DNA of 64,000 nucleotides, taken from JBFHDX01 sp041584475. GTDB lineage: Bacteria; Pseudomonadota; Alphaproteobacteria; UBA8366; JADFVY01. The stretch is from NCBI GenBank assembly GCA_041584475.1, contig JBFHDX010000001.1:1-64000 (forward strand), in the 5' to 3' direction. The position numbers and the translations under genes were made by a program. Of the stretch, positions 7,936 to 17,261 are shown piece by piece. The notes under the pieces were generated by a model. The model was not told the origin of the DNA, made no database searches, and saw nothing but the letters and a program-made list of their open reading frames with translations. The first letter of the stretch is position 1; each line of letters begins with the position of its first letter.

Positions 7936-10074
7936 ATGATTCGTCAGTACGAGCTTGTCGAGCGCGTAAAGAGCTACGATCCCGGCGCGGACGAGGACGC
8001 GATCAACCGCGCCTACGTGTTCTCGATGAAGGCGCACGGCTCCCAGCTTCGTGCTTCCGGCGACCCCTATTTCTCGCACCCCGTCGAAGTCGCGGGCATC
8101 CTCTCCGGCATGAAGCTGGACGCGGCTTCGATCATAACCGGACTGCTGCACGATACGGTTGAAGACACGGTCGCCACGCTCAAGGACATCCGAGATCTCT
8201 TCGGCGACGAGATCGCGCGCCTGGTGGACGGCGTAACGAAGCTGAGCCAGATCGAGCTGCAGTCCGACAAGTCGCGCCAGGCGGAAAATTTCCGCAAGCT
8301 CGTCCTGGCGATGTCCGAGGACATCCGCGTTCTGCTCGTCAAACTGGCGGACCGGCTCCACAACATGCGCACGCTCGGTTACGTGAAGAGCGAGGAGAAG
8401 CGCAAACGGACCGCCCGCGAGACGATGGACATCTACGCGCCGCTAGCGGAGCGCATCGGCATTCGGGACTGGAAGGACGAGCTGGAGGATCTCGCTTTTC
8501 GTGAGCTGAACCCGGACGCCCACGGTTCGGTGACAAAGCGCTTGGAGTTCCTGCGCGAGCGGGGTGGTGACCTGGTCGGTCGCGTCATTGCCGAGCTGAA
8601 GGACACGCTGGCGGAATCCGGTGTCAAGGCGACGATCACCGGGCGCGAGAAGACGCCCTACTCGATCTGGCGCAAGATGCAGAAGAACAATGTCGGGTTC
8701 GAACAGCTGTCCGACATCATGGCGTTTCGCATTATCGTCGATACCGTCGACGAGTGCTACCGGGCGCTGGGCGTCATCCACAACACCTATCGCGTGGTGC
8801 CCGGACGGTTCAAGGACTACATCTCGATCCCCAAATCGAACGGCTATCGCTCGATCCATAGCGGGGTCATCGGCCCGCAGAACCAGCGTATCGAAATCCA
8901 GATCCGCACCCGCGACATGCACGAGGTCGCCGAGCTGGGGGTTGCCGCGCACTGGTCGTACAAGCAGGGTGGCGTCCCGACCGAAGGCAAGCAGTACCGC
9001 TGGCTGCGGCAGTTGCTCGAAATCCTTGAACATGCGGCCGAGCCCGAGGAGTTCCTCGAGCACACGAAGCTGGAAATGTTCAGCGACCAGGTGTTCTGTT
9101 TTTCGCCCAAGGGCGACCTGTACGCGCTGCCACATGGGGCCACGCCCGTGGACTTCGCCTACGCGGTTCACAGCGAGGTGGGCAACGCCTGTGTGGGCGC
9201 CAAGATCAACGGCCGCATCGTGCCGCTGCGCAGCCGGTTGCGCAACGGCGATCAGGTTGAAATCATAACGTCAAAGGCGCAGACCCCGTCACCGACGTGG
9301 GAGAGTTTCGTCGTGACCGGCAAGGCCCGGGCGTGCATTCGGCGCTTCGTCCGTGGCCAGCAGCGCTCGCAGTACATAAGCCTCGGTCGCGAAATCATCG
9401 CCAAGACGTTCCGACAGGATGGCTACGATCTGACCGAGAAGGCCCTCAAGGGCGTCCTGAAGAGCTTTGGCTGCCACGATGTCGACGACCTCTACGCCGT
9501 CGTCGGCGAGGGTCAGCACACCGGGCGCGAGGTGCTCTGGGCGGTGTTCCCCGGTGCCAGGAAGGAGCGGTCGCAGAAAGTGGTGCCGCTGTCGCGGGCG
9601 AGTGCCCGTGCGGGCAAGGACGACGCGGTACCGATCCGCGGGCTCATTGCCGGAATGGCGGTTCATTTTGCCGGATGTTGCCATCCGCTGCCTGGCGACC
9701 GCATCGTCGGAATCGTCACCACGGGCAAGGGTGTGACGATTCATACGATCGACTGCGAGACGCTCGAGGGATTTGCCGACATGCCTGAGCGCTGGCTCGA
9801 CGTGTCGTGGGATATAGGCTCCGCCGAGCCGCCGATCCGCGTCGGCCGCATCCACATCGTCGTCGCGAACGAGCCGGGCAGCCTCGGCACCATATCGACG
9901 GTCATCGGCCGTGACGGCGGGAACATCACCAACCTGAAAATCACCCACCGCTCGGTTGATTTCTTCGAGATCCTGATCGATATCGAGGTTACCGACCTTA
10001 AACAATTGACTGATATCATGGCTGCACTCCGGGCCACGCGTGTCGTCAATTCGGTCGACCGGGCACGTGGCTGA
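7936..10074 (+). CDS. rsh: Bifunctional (p)ppGpp synthetase/hydrolase (RSH)
   Basis: A 712-residue stringent-response enzyme. The N-terminal HD hydrolase domain has FSHPVEVAG, GLLHDTVEDT and KLADRLHNMRTL intact. The synthetase domain has GRFKDYISIPKSNGYRSIHS; the RFKD (RXKD) form is that of bifunctional enzymes. A TGS domain follows (VFCFSPKGDLYALPHGATPVDFAY), then a zinc-finger/CC-like segment with HFAGCCHPLPGD, and a C-terminal ACT domain. I chose ATG at MIRQYELVERV; a GTG five codons earlier is possible. It is the only RSH gene in the window. Confidence 0.95.
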   Translation: MIRQYELVERVKSYDPGADEDAINRAYVFSMKAHGSQLRASGDPYFSHPVEVAGILSGMKLDAASIITGLLHDTVEDTVATLKDIRDLFGDEIARLVDGVTKLSQIELQSDKSRQAENFRKLVLAMSEDIRVLLVKLADRLHNMRTLGYVKSEEKRKRTARETMDIYAPLAERIGIRDWKDELEDLAFRELNPDAHGSVTKRLEFLRERGGDLVGRVIAELKDTLAESGVKATITGREKTPYSIWRKMQKNNVGFEQLSDIMAFRIIVDTVDECYRALGVIHNTYRVVPGRFKDYISIPKSNGYRSIHSGVIGPQNQRIEIQIRTRDMHEVAELGVAAHWSYKQGGVPTEGKQYRWLRQLLEILEHAAEPEEFLEHTKLEMFSDQVFCFSPKGDLYALPHGATPVDFAYAVHSEVGNACVGAKINGRIVPLRSRLRNGDQVEIITSKAQTPSPTWESFVVTGKARACIRRFVRGQQRSQYISLGREIIAKTFRQDGYDLTEKALKGVLKSFGCHDVDDLYAVVGEGQHTGREVLWAVFPGARKERSQKVVPLSRASARAGKDDAVPIRGLIAGMAVHFAGCCHPLPGDRIVGIVTTGKGVTIHTIDCETLEGFADMPERWLDVSWDIGSAEPPIRVGRIHIVVANEPGSLGTISTVIGRDGGNITNLKITHRSVDFFEILIDIEVTDLKQLTDIMAALRATRVVNSVDRARG

Positions 10075-10144
10075 CGGCAAGGCGATCGGACTGCGGGGAG
10101 CAAGGGTTGGATCGTCCGGCGGATGATCCGGTTTGGTTAGGGGC

Positions 10145-10810
10145 ATGTTCAAGCGCCGCAAGCAGCAACCGGTCCACCACAGGGTGGGGAATCTCTTCTG
10201 GCCGCGTATCGGATGGGGCCGGGCGTTTCGCTATTTGTGGCACCGCGTCCTGCGCCTGCACGGGACCCCGTACAGCATTGCTGCCGGGATCGCGTGCGGT
10301 GTCGCCATATCCTTCACGCCGCTCGCCGGTGCGCACTTCCTTTTGTCCGCGTTGTTCGCCTGGCTCATCGGCGGCAACATCGTGGCATCGCTGATCGGGA
10401 CTGCGGCGGGAAATCCCTGGACCTTCCCCTTCATATGGTTGTGGACCTACGAGCTCGGCACGGCCTTCGGCGCCGGGCGCGACCTCGCGCCGGGAGCGGT
10501 GAACCCAAACTTCGCGCAATTGTTCGGCGATCTCCTCGTCGCCATGCTGCGTTTCGATATCGGTGCGCCCTTCCTGCACAAGGTCTGGGTCGTCTGGTGG
10601 CCCATGATGGTGGGCAGCATCCCGAGTGCGATACTGGCATGGCTGGCGACCTATCTGGTATTGAGGCCGTTGGTAGCTGCCTATCAGCATCGCAGGATCC
10701 TGCGACGGCGAAAGAAGCGGCACGCCCGGCTCGAAGCGCAAAGGGCGGAGAAACGAGCCGTCGAGGCCGTTGCCGTGATGGCGGGATTGAAAAAGGAGTT
10801 TCACCGATGA
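10145..10810 (+). CDS. DUF2062 domain membrane protein
   Basis: A protein of about 221 residues with the DUF2062 pattern: [20 protein letters not shown], followed by hydrophobic segments [21 protein letters not shown] and [19 protein letters not shown] further membrane segment sits near [20 protein letters not shown], and the C-terminal tail is basic. It is probably an inner-membrane protein. The family has no firm biochemical role. The stop overlaps the pdxJ start as ATGA, so expression is coupled with vitamin B6 synthesis. Confidence 0.82.
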   Translation: MFKRRKQQPVHHRVGNLFWPRIGWGRAFRYLWHRVLRLHGTPYSIAAGIACGVAISFTPLAGAHFLLSALFAWLIGGNIVASLIGTAAGNPWTFPFIWLWTYELGTAFGAGRDLAPGAVNPNFAQLFGDLLVAMLRFDIGAPFLHKVWVVWWPMMVGSIPSAILAWLATYLVLRPLVAAYQHRRILRRRKKRHARLEAQRAEKRAVEAVAVMAGLKKEFHR

Positions 10811-11562
10811 AACGCCCGCTGCGCCTTGGCGTGAACATCGACCACGTGGCCACGATCCGCAACGCGCGCGGCGGCCGTGACCCCGACCCGGTGCGTGCCG
10901 CCAAGCTTGCGGCCAATGCCGGGGCAGACGGCATCACCGCGCACCTCCGCGAAGATCGGCGGCACATTACCGACGGCGACATCACCCGTCTGTCGAGCGA
11001 GATCGAACTGCCGCTGAACCTGGAGATGGCCGCCACCGAGGAGATGCTTGCGATCGCCTTGCGCCACCGGCCGCACGCGGCGTGCATCGTCCCGGAAAAA
11101 CGCGAAGAACGAACGACGGAGGGCGGACTCGATGTGGTCGGCGGGTTCGAGCATCTGCAGCCCTATGTCGGGCGGTTGAACGACGCCGGTATCCGCGTCT
11201 CGCTGTTCGTAGAGCCGGATACGTCGCAACTCGACGCGGCGGTGGCGCTCGGGGCGCCGGTGGTCGAGCTGCATACGGGCAGCTACGCGAACCTGGAGGG
11301 CGCCGCTCGCAGGGCGGAACTCGATCGACTGATGGCCGCCGCGGCCCACTGCGAGAAACTCGGTCTGGAGTGCCACGCCGGCCACGGCCTGACCTTCGAG
11401 AATGTCGGGCCGGTCGCGGCGATCCGTCAGGTCGTGGAGCTCAATATCGGCCACTTCCTGATCGGCGAGGCGATCTTCGGCGGACTCGACAGCACGGTGA
11501 AGCGCATGCGCGCGCTCATGGACAAGGCCCGGGCGGAAGCACAGGGTCAGCAGAGCGCGTGA
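10807..11562 (+). CDS. pdxJ: Pyridoxine 5'-phosphate synthase
   Basis: A 251-residue TIM-barrel enzyme that condenses 1-deoxyxylulose 5-phosphate with 3-amino-1-hydroxyacetone phosphate in the DXP-dependent pathway to pyridoxal phosphate. Signatures are [56 protein letters not shown], and GHGLTFENV with [11 protein letters not shown]. It begins at the ATGA overlap with the DUF2062 gene and ends in a TGATG junction with acpS. Confidence 0.97.
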   Translation: MKRPLRLGVNIDHVATIRNARGGRDPDPVRAAKLAANAGADGITAHLREDRRHITDGDITRLSSEIELPLNLEMAATEEMLAIALRHRPHAACIVPEKREERTTEGGLDVVGGFEHLQPYVGRLNDAGIRVSLFVEPDTSQLDAAVALGAPVVELHTGSYANLEGAARRAELDRLMAAAAHCEKLGLECHAGHGLTFENVGPVAAIRQVVELNIGHFLIGEAIFGGLDSTVKRMRALMDKARAEAQGQQSA

Positions 11563-11969
11563 TGATTCTCGGAATCGGCAACGACCTGATCGACATCCGT
11601 CGCGTCGAGGCGACGCTACGGCGGTTTCCGGGCCGCTTCGAGGAGAGGATCTTCACCGATATCGAGCGGCAGAAATCCGATCGGCGCGCCAATCGGGCGG
11701 CCAGCTATGCCAAGCGGTTCGCCGCGAAGGAGGCGTGCTCGAAGGCGCTGGGCACGGGTTTCCGGCGCGGCGTCTTTTGGCGCGACATGGGGGTCGTCAA
11801 CCTGCCCTCCGGCAAGCCGACCATGACACTCACCGGTGGTGCGTTGCTGCGACTGCAGGAAATCACGCCCGACGGTCTCGTCGCACAGATCGATCTGACG
11901 ATCACCGACGACTTCCCGCTGGCCCAGGCAATCGTCATAATTTCCGGAATCTCGTCGACGGCTCGCTGA
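11562..11969 (+). CDS. acpS: Holo-[acyl-carrier-protein] synthase
   Basis: A 135-residue 4'-phosphopantetheinyl transferase that activates acyl carrier protein with CoA. The metal-binding [16 protein letters not shown] near the start and [15 protein letters not shown] are the family signatures. The start overlaps the pdxJ stop by one base (TGATG). It sits in the pdxJ-acpS-lepB-rnc-era order common to alpha- and betaproteobacteria. Confidence 0.95.
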   Translation: MILGIGNDLIDIRRVEATLRRFPGRFEERIFTDIERQKSDRRANRAASYAKRFAAKEACSKALGTGFRRGVFWRDMGVVNLPSGKPTMTLTGGALLRLQEITPDGLVAQIDLTITDDFPLAQAIVIISGISSTAR

Positions 11970-12057
11970 AGGCCGGGCCGTGGCTTGACAGCGGCCGCGT
12001 CGACGGCCCATATCACCGACGCGCGCGGAGCCACGCGCGACGACGGCAGGAGAAGGG

Positions 12058-12870
12058 ATGACAACGAACAGCAATCCGGCGGAAGGTAAGGGCGGTGGCA
12101 ACGTCGAAATGGGTGTGCAGGTGAACGCTGCCCGCGAACGCCCGGAAGCGGGTCCGCTGCGCCGTGCGCTGTGGAACGATACGGTCCAGACCATCGTGTA
12201 CGCGATCCTGATCGCGATCGCGGTCCGCATCGTCGCCTTCGAGCCGTTCAATATTCCGTCGGGGTCGATGTACCCGACGTTGATGGTTGGCGACTACCTG
12301 TTCGTATCGAAATACAGCTACGGTTACAGCCGTCACTCCTTTCCCTGGAGCATTCCGCCGTTCGAGGGCCGCATATTCGAGGGTTCGCCCGAGCGGGGCG
12401 ACGTCGTCGTGTTCAAGGAACCGCGCGGCAACAGCACCGACTATATCAAGCGGGTCATCGGGCTGCCCGGCGACACCATCCAGGTCGTTGGCGGCGTCCT
12501 TTACGTCAATGGAGAGGGCGTCGAGCGCCGGCGTATCGAGGACTATGTCTGGGAGGATGGTCGCCGGTCGGTGCAATATGTCGAAGTCCTCCCGAACGGT
12601 CGAACACACCGGATTCTCGAGGAAGAAGGGGATCTCGGATCGAACGACGACACGCAGATCTATGCGGTCCCGCCGGCCCACTACTTCATGATGGGCGACA
12701 ACCGCGACAATTCCTCGGACAGCCGCGTGATCGGGCCGGTACCGTCGGAAAACCTGATCGGGCGTGCCGAAATCCTGTTCTACTCGCACGATGGAACCGC
12801 GCGCTGGTGGCAGGTCTGGAAGTGGCCCTTCGCCATGCGCTTCGGGCGTTTCTTCAACTCGGTGGAGTGA
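12058..12870 (+). CDS. lepB: Signal peptidase I
   Basis: A 270-residue inner-membrane serine protease that removes signal peptides of Sec and Tat substrates. A polar N-terminus of about 40 residues precedes a single membrane segment (TIVYAILIAIAVRIVAF). The catalytic serine is in NIPSGSMYPTL (about S70) and the general-base lysine in DYIKRVIGLPGD (about K131). Box E is MGDNRDNSSDSR. The start is supported by AGGAGAAGGG immediately upstream. Confidence 0.97.
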   Translation: MTTNSNPAEGKGGGNVEMGVQVNAARERPEAGPLRRALWNDTVQTIVYAILIAIAVRIVAFEPFNIPSGSMYPTLMVGDYLFVSKYSYGYSRHSFPWSIPPFEGRIFEGSPERGDVVVFKEPRGNSTDYIKRVIGLPGDTIQVVGGVLYVNGEGVERRRIEDYVWEDGRRSVQYVEVLPNGRTHRILEEEGDLGSNDDTQIYAVPPAHYFMMGDNRDNSSDSRVIGPVPSENLIGRAEILFYSHDGTARWWQVWKWPFAMRFGRFFNSVE

Positions 12871-12893
12871 CCGGCCGCCGCACGGTTTGACTG

Positions 12894-13565
12894 ATGGACA
12901 AGCTGACGGCGATCACCGGCCATACCTTCCGCGACCCGGCGCTGCTCCGCCTCGCGCTGACCCACAGGAGCGCCGCGGGCAAGGGGCGCGAGACCTACGA
13001 AAGGCTGGAGTTCCTCGGCGACCGCGTGCTCGCGCTGGTCATCGCCGATCTGCTCTACAAGGCGTATCCGAGCGAGGACGAGGGCGCACTCGCCAAGCGG
13101 CTGGTCGACCTGGTGCGGCGCGAAACGCTGGCGGAAATCGCGCAGTCGTTAGGACTGCCGGCGCTGATTGAACTGAGTCGCGGCGAGGAGGACGCCGGCG
13201 GACGCGACAATCCGGCGATTCTGGCGGACGTCTGCGAAGCGATGATCGGTGCGCTCTATCTCGACGGCGGTCTCGAAATGGCGCGGTCGTTTATCCGGCG
13301 CAACTGGAGCGATCGCATGGCCAGCACGCCGGAACCGCCGAAGGATGCCAAGACGGCGCTTCAGGAATGGGCGCAGGGGCGCGGCCTCGAGTTGCCCGAA
13401 TACCGGGAAATCGAGCGCAGCGGTCCCGACCATGCGCCGTTGTTCACGATCGAGGTTTGCGTCGACGATTTCCCGCCGGAGCGGGGCGAGGGCCCGACCA
13501 AACGAGCGGCGGAGCAAGTGGCGGCCGAGAGACTGCTGGCGCGCCTGGAAACGGTCGATGGCTGA
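12894..13565 (+). CDS. rnc: Ribonuclease III
   Basis: A 223-residue double-strand-specific endoribonuclease that processes rRNA and mRNA. The signature ERLEFLGDRVLALVIADLL and the second acidic cluster DVCEAMIGALYLDGG are intact in the N-terminal nuclease domain. The C-terminal part (KTALQEWAQGRGL through TKRAAEQVAAERLL) is the dsRNA-binding domain. Its 3' end overlaps the era start by eight bases. Confidence 0.97.
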   Translation: MDKLTAITGHTFRDPALLRLALTHRSAAGKGRETYERLEFLGDRVLALVIADLLYKAYPSEDEGALAKRLVDLVRRETLAEIAQSLGLPALIELSRGEEDAGGRDNPAILADVCEAMIGALYLDGGLEMARSFIRRNWSDRMASTPEPPKDAKTALQEWAQGRGLELPEYREIERSGPDHAPLFTIEVCVDDFPPERGEGPTKRAAEQVAAERLLARLETVDG

Positions 13566-14460
13566 GGCGCCGAGGCGATGCGGATTCGTTGCCCTGATCG
13601 GGGCGCCCAACGCCGGTAAGTCGACGCTCCTGAACCGGCTGGTCGGCGCCAAGGTCTCGATCGTGACGCCGAAGGTGCAGACGACCCGCACGCGGGTACT
13701 CGGCATTGCCATCCGCGCAACCGCGCAGATCATCTTCGTCGATACGCCCGGCATCTTCAGGCCGCGGCGACGTCTCGATCGAGCGATGGTCGCCGCCGCC
13801 TGGTCGGGAGCAGCCGATGCGGACATCGTGGTGCTGCTGGTCGACGCCACGCGACCGGTCAGCGACGATACGCGATCGATTATCGAAGGGCTGGCCGGCG
13901 ATGGCCGCCAGGCGGTACTCGCGCTCAACAAGGTCGATGCGGTCAAGCGCGAATCCCTGCTCGGGCTGAGTGCGGAACTCAACGCGACCGGCCAGTTCAC
14001 GGATACCTTCATGATCTCGGCGACCACCGGCGACGGCGTCGAGGATCTCATGAACCTCGTTGTGGCGAGGCTGCCCGAAGGTCCGTGGCTGTTCCCCGAG
14101 GAGCAGATTTCCGACATGCCGGAGCGGCTTCTCGCGGCCGAGATTACGCGCGAGAAATTGTTTCTGCAGCTGCACAAGGAACTGCCCTACGCGCTGACCG
14201 TGGAAACCGAGGAATGGGAGAACCTCCGCGATGGCAGCGCCCGCATACGCCAGGTCATCTACGTCCAGCGCGACAGCCAGAAAGCGATCGTGCTGGGCAG
14301 CGGCGGCAGCCGTATCAAGTCGGTTGGCGTCGCGGCGCGGGAGGAGTTGGAGCTGATGCTCGGCCGCAGGGTCCATCTCGTTCTTTACGTGAAGGTACGC
14401 GAGAAATGGGGCGAGGATCCCGAGCGCTATCGCGATTGGGGCCTCGACTACAACGCATAG
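13558..14460 (+). CDS. era: GTPase Era
   Basis: A 300-residue GTPase that binds 16S rRNA and monitors 30S subunit maturation. G1 is GAPNAGKST, G3 DTPG and G4 NKVD. The C-terminal KH domain includes QKAIVLGSGGSRIKSVG, followed by the LYVKVREKWGEDPERYRDWGLDY ending region. The ATG is within the last codons of rnc, typical of the rnc-era pair. Confidence 0.97.
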   Translation: MAEAPRRCGFVALIGAPNAGKSTLLNRLVGAKVSIVTPKVQTTRTRVLGIAIRATAQIIFVDTPGIFRPRRRLDRAMVAAAWSGAADADIVVLLVDATRPVSDDTRSIIEGLAGDGRQAVLALNKVDAVKRESLLGLSAELNATGQFTDTFMISATTGDGVEDLMNLVVARLPEGPWLFPEEQISDMPERLLAAEITREKLFLQLHKELPYALTVETEEWENLRDGSARIRQVIYVQRDSQKAIVLGSGGSRIKSVGVAAREELELMLGRRVHLVLYVKVREKWGEDPERYRDWGLDYNA

Positions 14461-14538
14461 CATCGGCGGCGGCCATCAGGGCTCGCGCGGGTTCGCATGT
14501 CCGTTCGCGCCCGGCACAACAGCGGGAGGACAGACGAC

Positions 14539-15330
14539 GTGACCGACACATATCAGGTCTATGCGATCAAGTACGCGCATCACGAGCGGCCGGCACGGGA
14601 CAACTTCATCGGCGGCGACCCGCACGACGGGCCCATGCCGCTGGACTACTTCGTCTGGGCGATCGTCGGCGACGGTCGGGCGATCGTGGTCGATACGGGA
14701 TTTGATCCGGCGATGGGGGCCAAGCGCGGACGTTCGATGCTGAACCCGCCGGCCGATGGGCTGCGAGCGATTGGTCTCGAACCGGAACGGATCGAGGACG
14801 TCGTCATCACGCACATGCATTACGACCACGCCGGCAATCACACGCTCTTCCCGAACGCCCGGTATCATCTGCAGGATCGCGAGATGGCTTACTGCACCGG
14901 GCGCTGCATGTGCCATGACGCCTTGCGTTCGGCGTTCGAGGCGGAGGACGTCGCGGTCATGGTGCGGCGCGTCTTCGAGGGACGCGTCACGTTTCACGAC
15001 GGCTCATCCGAGATCGCCCCCGGGATCAGCGTCCACCATGTCGGCGGTCACACCAACGGCCTCCAGGTGGTCCGCGTGCGCACCGGCAGGGGCTGGCTCG
15101 TGCTGGCGTCGGACGCCTCCCACCTGTACGCCAATATCGAGCAGGCGCGGCCATTTCCCATCGTCTACAATGTCGGTGACATGCTCGAGGGCTTCGCGCG
15201 CATAAAGCGGCTCGCGGACTCGGCCGATCACATAATCCCGGGACATGATCCCGCGGTGCTCGCGCGCTATCCGGCGCCGAACGACGCTCTGCAGGGTTGG
15301 GTCGCAAAGGTCGACGCGCCGCCCGAGTGA
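14539..15330 (+). CDS. Metallo-beta-lactamase fold hydrolase, N-acyl homoserine lactonase-like
   Basis: A protein of about 263 residues with the metal motif THMHYDHAGN (HxHxDH), a later metal histidine in HHVGGHTNG, the bridging aspartate in LASDASHLY, and the final histidine in IIPGHDP. This layout is shared with quorum-quenching lactonases of the AttM/AiiA type but also with other lactone hydrolases, so the substrate is unproven. No signal peptide is seen. I chose the GTG start because GGGAGG lies nine bases upstream. It opens a three-gene block lying between era and recO. Confidence 0.75.
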   Translation: MTDTYQVYAIKYAHHERPARDNFIGGDPHDGPMPLDYFVWAIVGDGRAIVVDTGFDPAMGAKRGRSMLNPPADGLRAIGLEPERIEDVVITHMHYDHAGNHTLFPNARYHLQDREMAYCTGRCMCHDALRSAFEAEDVAVMVRRVFEGRVTFHDGSSEIAPGISVHHVGGHTNGLQVVRVRTGRGWLVLASDASHLYANIEQARPFPIVYNVGDMLEGFARIKRLADSADHIIPGHDPAVLARYPAPNDALQGWVAKVDAPPE

Positions 15331-15381
15331 GTCACCCATTGGCCGAATTGGCCGCACGCACGATACAGGGAGGCAGGGACG

Positions 15382-16275
15382 ATGGCCGAAGAGACATTGG
15401 GTTTCGTCGGGCTGGGCCAAATGGGCGGGCCGATGTCGACGCGGCTGCTCGAGGCGGGCCGGTCGCTCTGCGTCTTCGACACGGACGGCGCGGCCGCCGA
15501 GCGTCTCGTCGCTCGCGGGGCCGCCCTTGCCGAATCCGCAAATGATGTCGCTTCGGCCGCCGAGATCGTCTTCGTCAGCCTGCCGACGCCCGAAATCGTC
15601 GAAGCCGTTGCGCTGTCTGACGAGGGCCTTGCCGGCGGCTCGCGGATCCGGGTCGCCATCGACCTCTCGACGAACGGTCCGACCGTCACCGCCAGGATCG
15701 CCGAGCGGCTGGCGGAGCGGGACATCGCCTGGGTCGACGCGCCGGTCAGCGGCGGCGTCGCCGGCGCGGCAGCGGGCACGCTCGCCGTCATGGCGGCCTG
15801 TCCGCGCGATCTGCTCGAGCGCGTCGAGCCGATGCTGCGGGTCTTCGGACGGGTCTTCCATGTCGGTGACAGACCGGGTCTCGGTCAGGTCGCGAAACTC
15901 GGCAACAACCTGCTGTCGGTGGCGGCCCTGACGCTCACCTCCGAGGTCGTGGCCATGGGCGTGAAGGCGGGCATCGATCCGGCGGTGCTCGTGGAGATCT
16001 TCAATGCGGGTACCGGGCGCAACAGTGCCACCCAGGATAAGTTTCCGCGCGCAATCCTGCCCAGGACCTTCGATGCCGGTTTTGCCACCGGCCTGGCCTA
16101 CAAGGATCTGCGGCTCTGCATCGACGAGGCCGAATCGCTCGGCGTGCCCATGGTGGTCGGCGCGGTCGTCCGCGAGATGATGGCCGTGACCAACGCTCGC
16201 TTCGGCCCGCAGTCGGACTTCACGTCCGTGGCCCGGGTCGTCGAGGAATGGGCCGGTATCGAGATCCGCCCCTGA
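15382..16275 (+). CDS. 3-hydroxyisobutyrate dehydrogenase-family oxidoreductase
   Basis: A 297-residue beta-hydroxyacid dehydrogenase. The Rossmann NAD(P) motif is GFVGLGQMGGPMSTRLLEAG, the substrate loop is DAPVSGGVAGAAAGTLA, and the catalytic lysine lies in LGNNLLSV. The DLRLCIDEAESLGVPM segment is typical of the family. The substrate could be 3-hydroxyisobutyrate, tartronate semialdehyde or another hydroxyacid. A strong GGGAGG precedes the ATG. It follows the lactonase-like gene after about 50 bp, suggesting a joint catabolic role. Confidence 0.85.
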   Translation: MAEETLGFVGLGQMGGPMSTRLLEAGRSLCVFDTDGAAAERLVARGAALAESANDVASAAEIVFVSLPTPEIVEAVALSDEGLAGGSRIRVAIDLSTNGPTVTARIAERLAERDIAWVDAPVSGGVAGAAAGTLAVMAACPRDLLERVEPMLRVFGRVFHVGDRPGLGQVAKLGNNLLSVAALTLTSEVVAMGVKAGIDPAVLVEIFNAGTGRNSATQDKFPRAILPRTFDAGFATGLAYKDLRLCIDEAESLGVPMVVGAVVREMMAVTNARFGPQSDFTSVARVVEEWAGIEIRP

Positions 16276-16324
16276 GCCTTACGCGCTTCGGGATACGATT
16301 CAATCGTGCAGAAAAGGAACGATC

Positions 16325-17215
16325 ATGGCCCGCATAAATATCCAGTTCACACGGTTTTCCGCCTTCTACAGTCCGCTCATTGCGACGGCCGCGGCAGGCT
16401 TCCTGGCCGACGAGGGACTCGAGCCCGAGCTCTCGGTCTCCGCGCCGGGCGTCTCCGCCATCGCGGCCCTGCTCGACGGCAGCGCCCACGTCGTCCAATC
16501 CGCACCGTCGCAGGGGCTTGCCGCGCTGGAAAAGGGCGAGGAACCCAAGGCCGTGCATTTTGCGCAGATCAACGAAAAAGATGGTTTTTTCCTGACCGCG
16601 CGGCAGCCGGACGATGCCTTCGCATGGTCCAAGCTCGCCGGCAAGCGCGTCCTCGTCGACCATGGCGGACAGCCCCTCGCCATGTTCAAATATGCGTGCA
16701 AGAAGCAGGGGCTCGATTTCGAGTCGATCGTCGCCGTCGACGCCGGCAACGTCGACCAGATGGATGCTGCCTTTCGAGCCGGCGAGGCCGACTATATCCA
16801 TCAGCAGGGGCCGGCCCCGCAGCAGCTGGAACATGATGGCGTCGGCTATGTCGTGGCGGGCCTGGGCGACGCCATCGGCCCCTGCGCGTTCTCGAGCCTG
16901 GCGGCGACCCGTGAATGGCTTGGAACCGACATGGCGCGCGCCTTCATGCGCGCCTACCGGAAGGCTCGGAAGTGGATCAACACGACGCCCCCGTCAGAGA
17001 TCGCTGCCGTCGAGCGCGAGCACTTCCCCGATGTCGATCCGGAAGTCCTTGCCAGTACCATCGCCGCCTACCAGAAGCTCGGCAACTGGTCCGAGCATGT
17101 GGAGATCACGCGCGAGGCTTTCGAGGTCACGCTCGACGTGTTCCGCAATGTCGGCCGGACGGTCGCGGGCGACCCTTACGCGAAGATCGTCGTCCCGCCG
17201 CCGGATATGAGGTGA
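16325..17215 (+). CDS. NMT1/THI5-like substrate-binding-fold protein without signal peptide
   Basis: A 296-residue protein resembling the NMT1/SsuA-like class of ABC transporter binding proteins: INIQFTRFSAFYSPLIATAAAGFL at the start, GSAHVVQSAPSQGLAALEKGEE, and an adenine-free middle domain with YACKKQGLDFESI. The N-terminus goes straight into the first beta strand with no hydrophobic leader, and no permease or ATPase gene is adjacent. It may therefore be cytosolic, perhaps an enzyme of the THI5 type or a ligand sensor. This is inference from the missing leader and the context. Confidence 0.7.
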   Translation: MARINIQFTRFSAFYSPLIATAAAGFLADEGLEPELSVSAPGVSAIAALLDGSAHVVQSAPSQGLAALEKGEEPKAVHFAQINEKDGFFLTARQPDDAFAWSKLAGKRVLVDHGGQPLAMFKYACKKQGLDFESIVAVDAGNVDQMDAAFRAGEADYIHQQGPAPQQLEHDGVGYVVAGLGDAIGPCAFSSLAATREWLGTDMARAFMRAYRKARKWINTTPPSEIAAVEREHFPDVDPEVLASTIAAYQKLGNWSEHVEITREAFEVTLDVFRNVGRTVAGDPYAKIVVPPPDMR

Positions 17216-17261
17216 ACGGCCACGCGGGTTGCGGCGGGCATTGGCATGCGGGCATAGGGCG

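Noticed and set aside
11978..12020. Promoter TTGACA ahead of lepB
   Set aside because: A perfect -35 word is present, but no -10 hexamer occurs at 16-18 bp.
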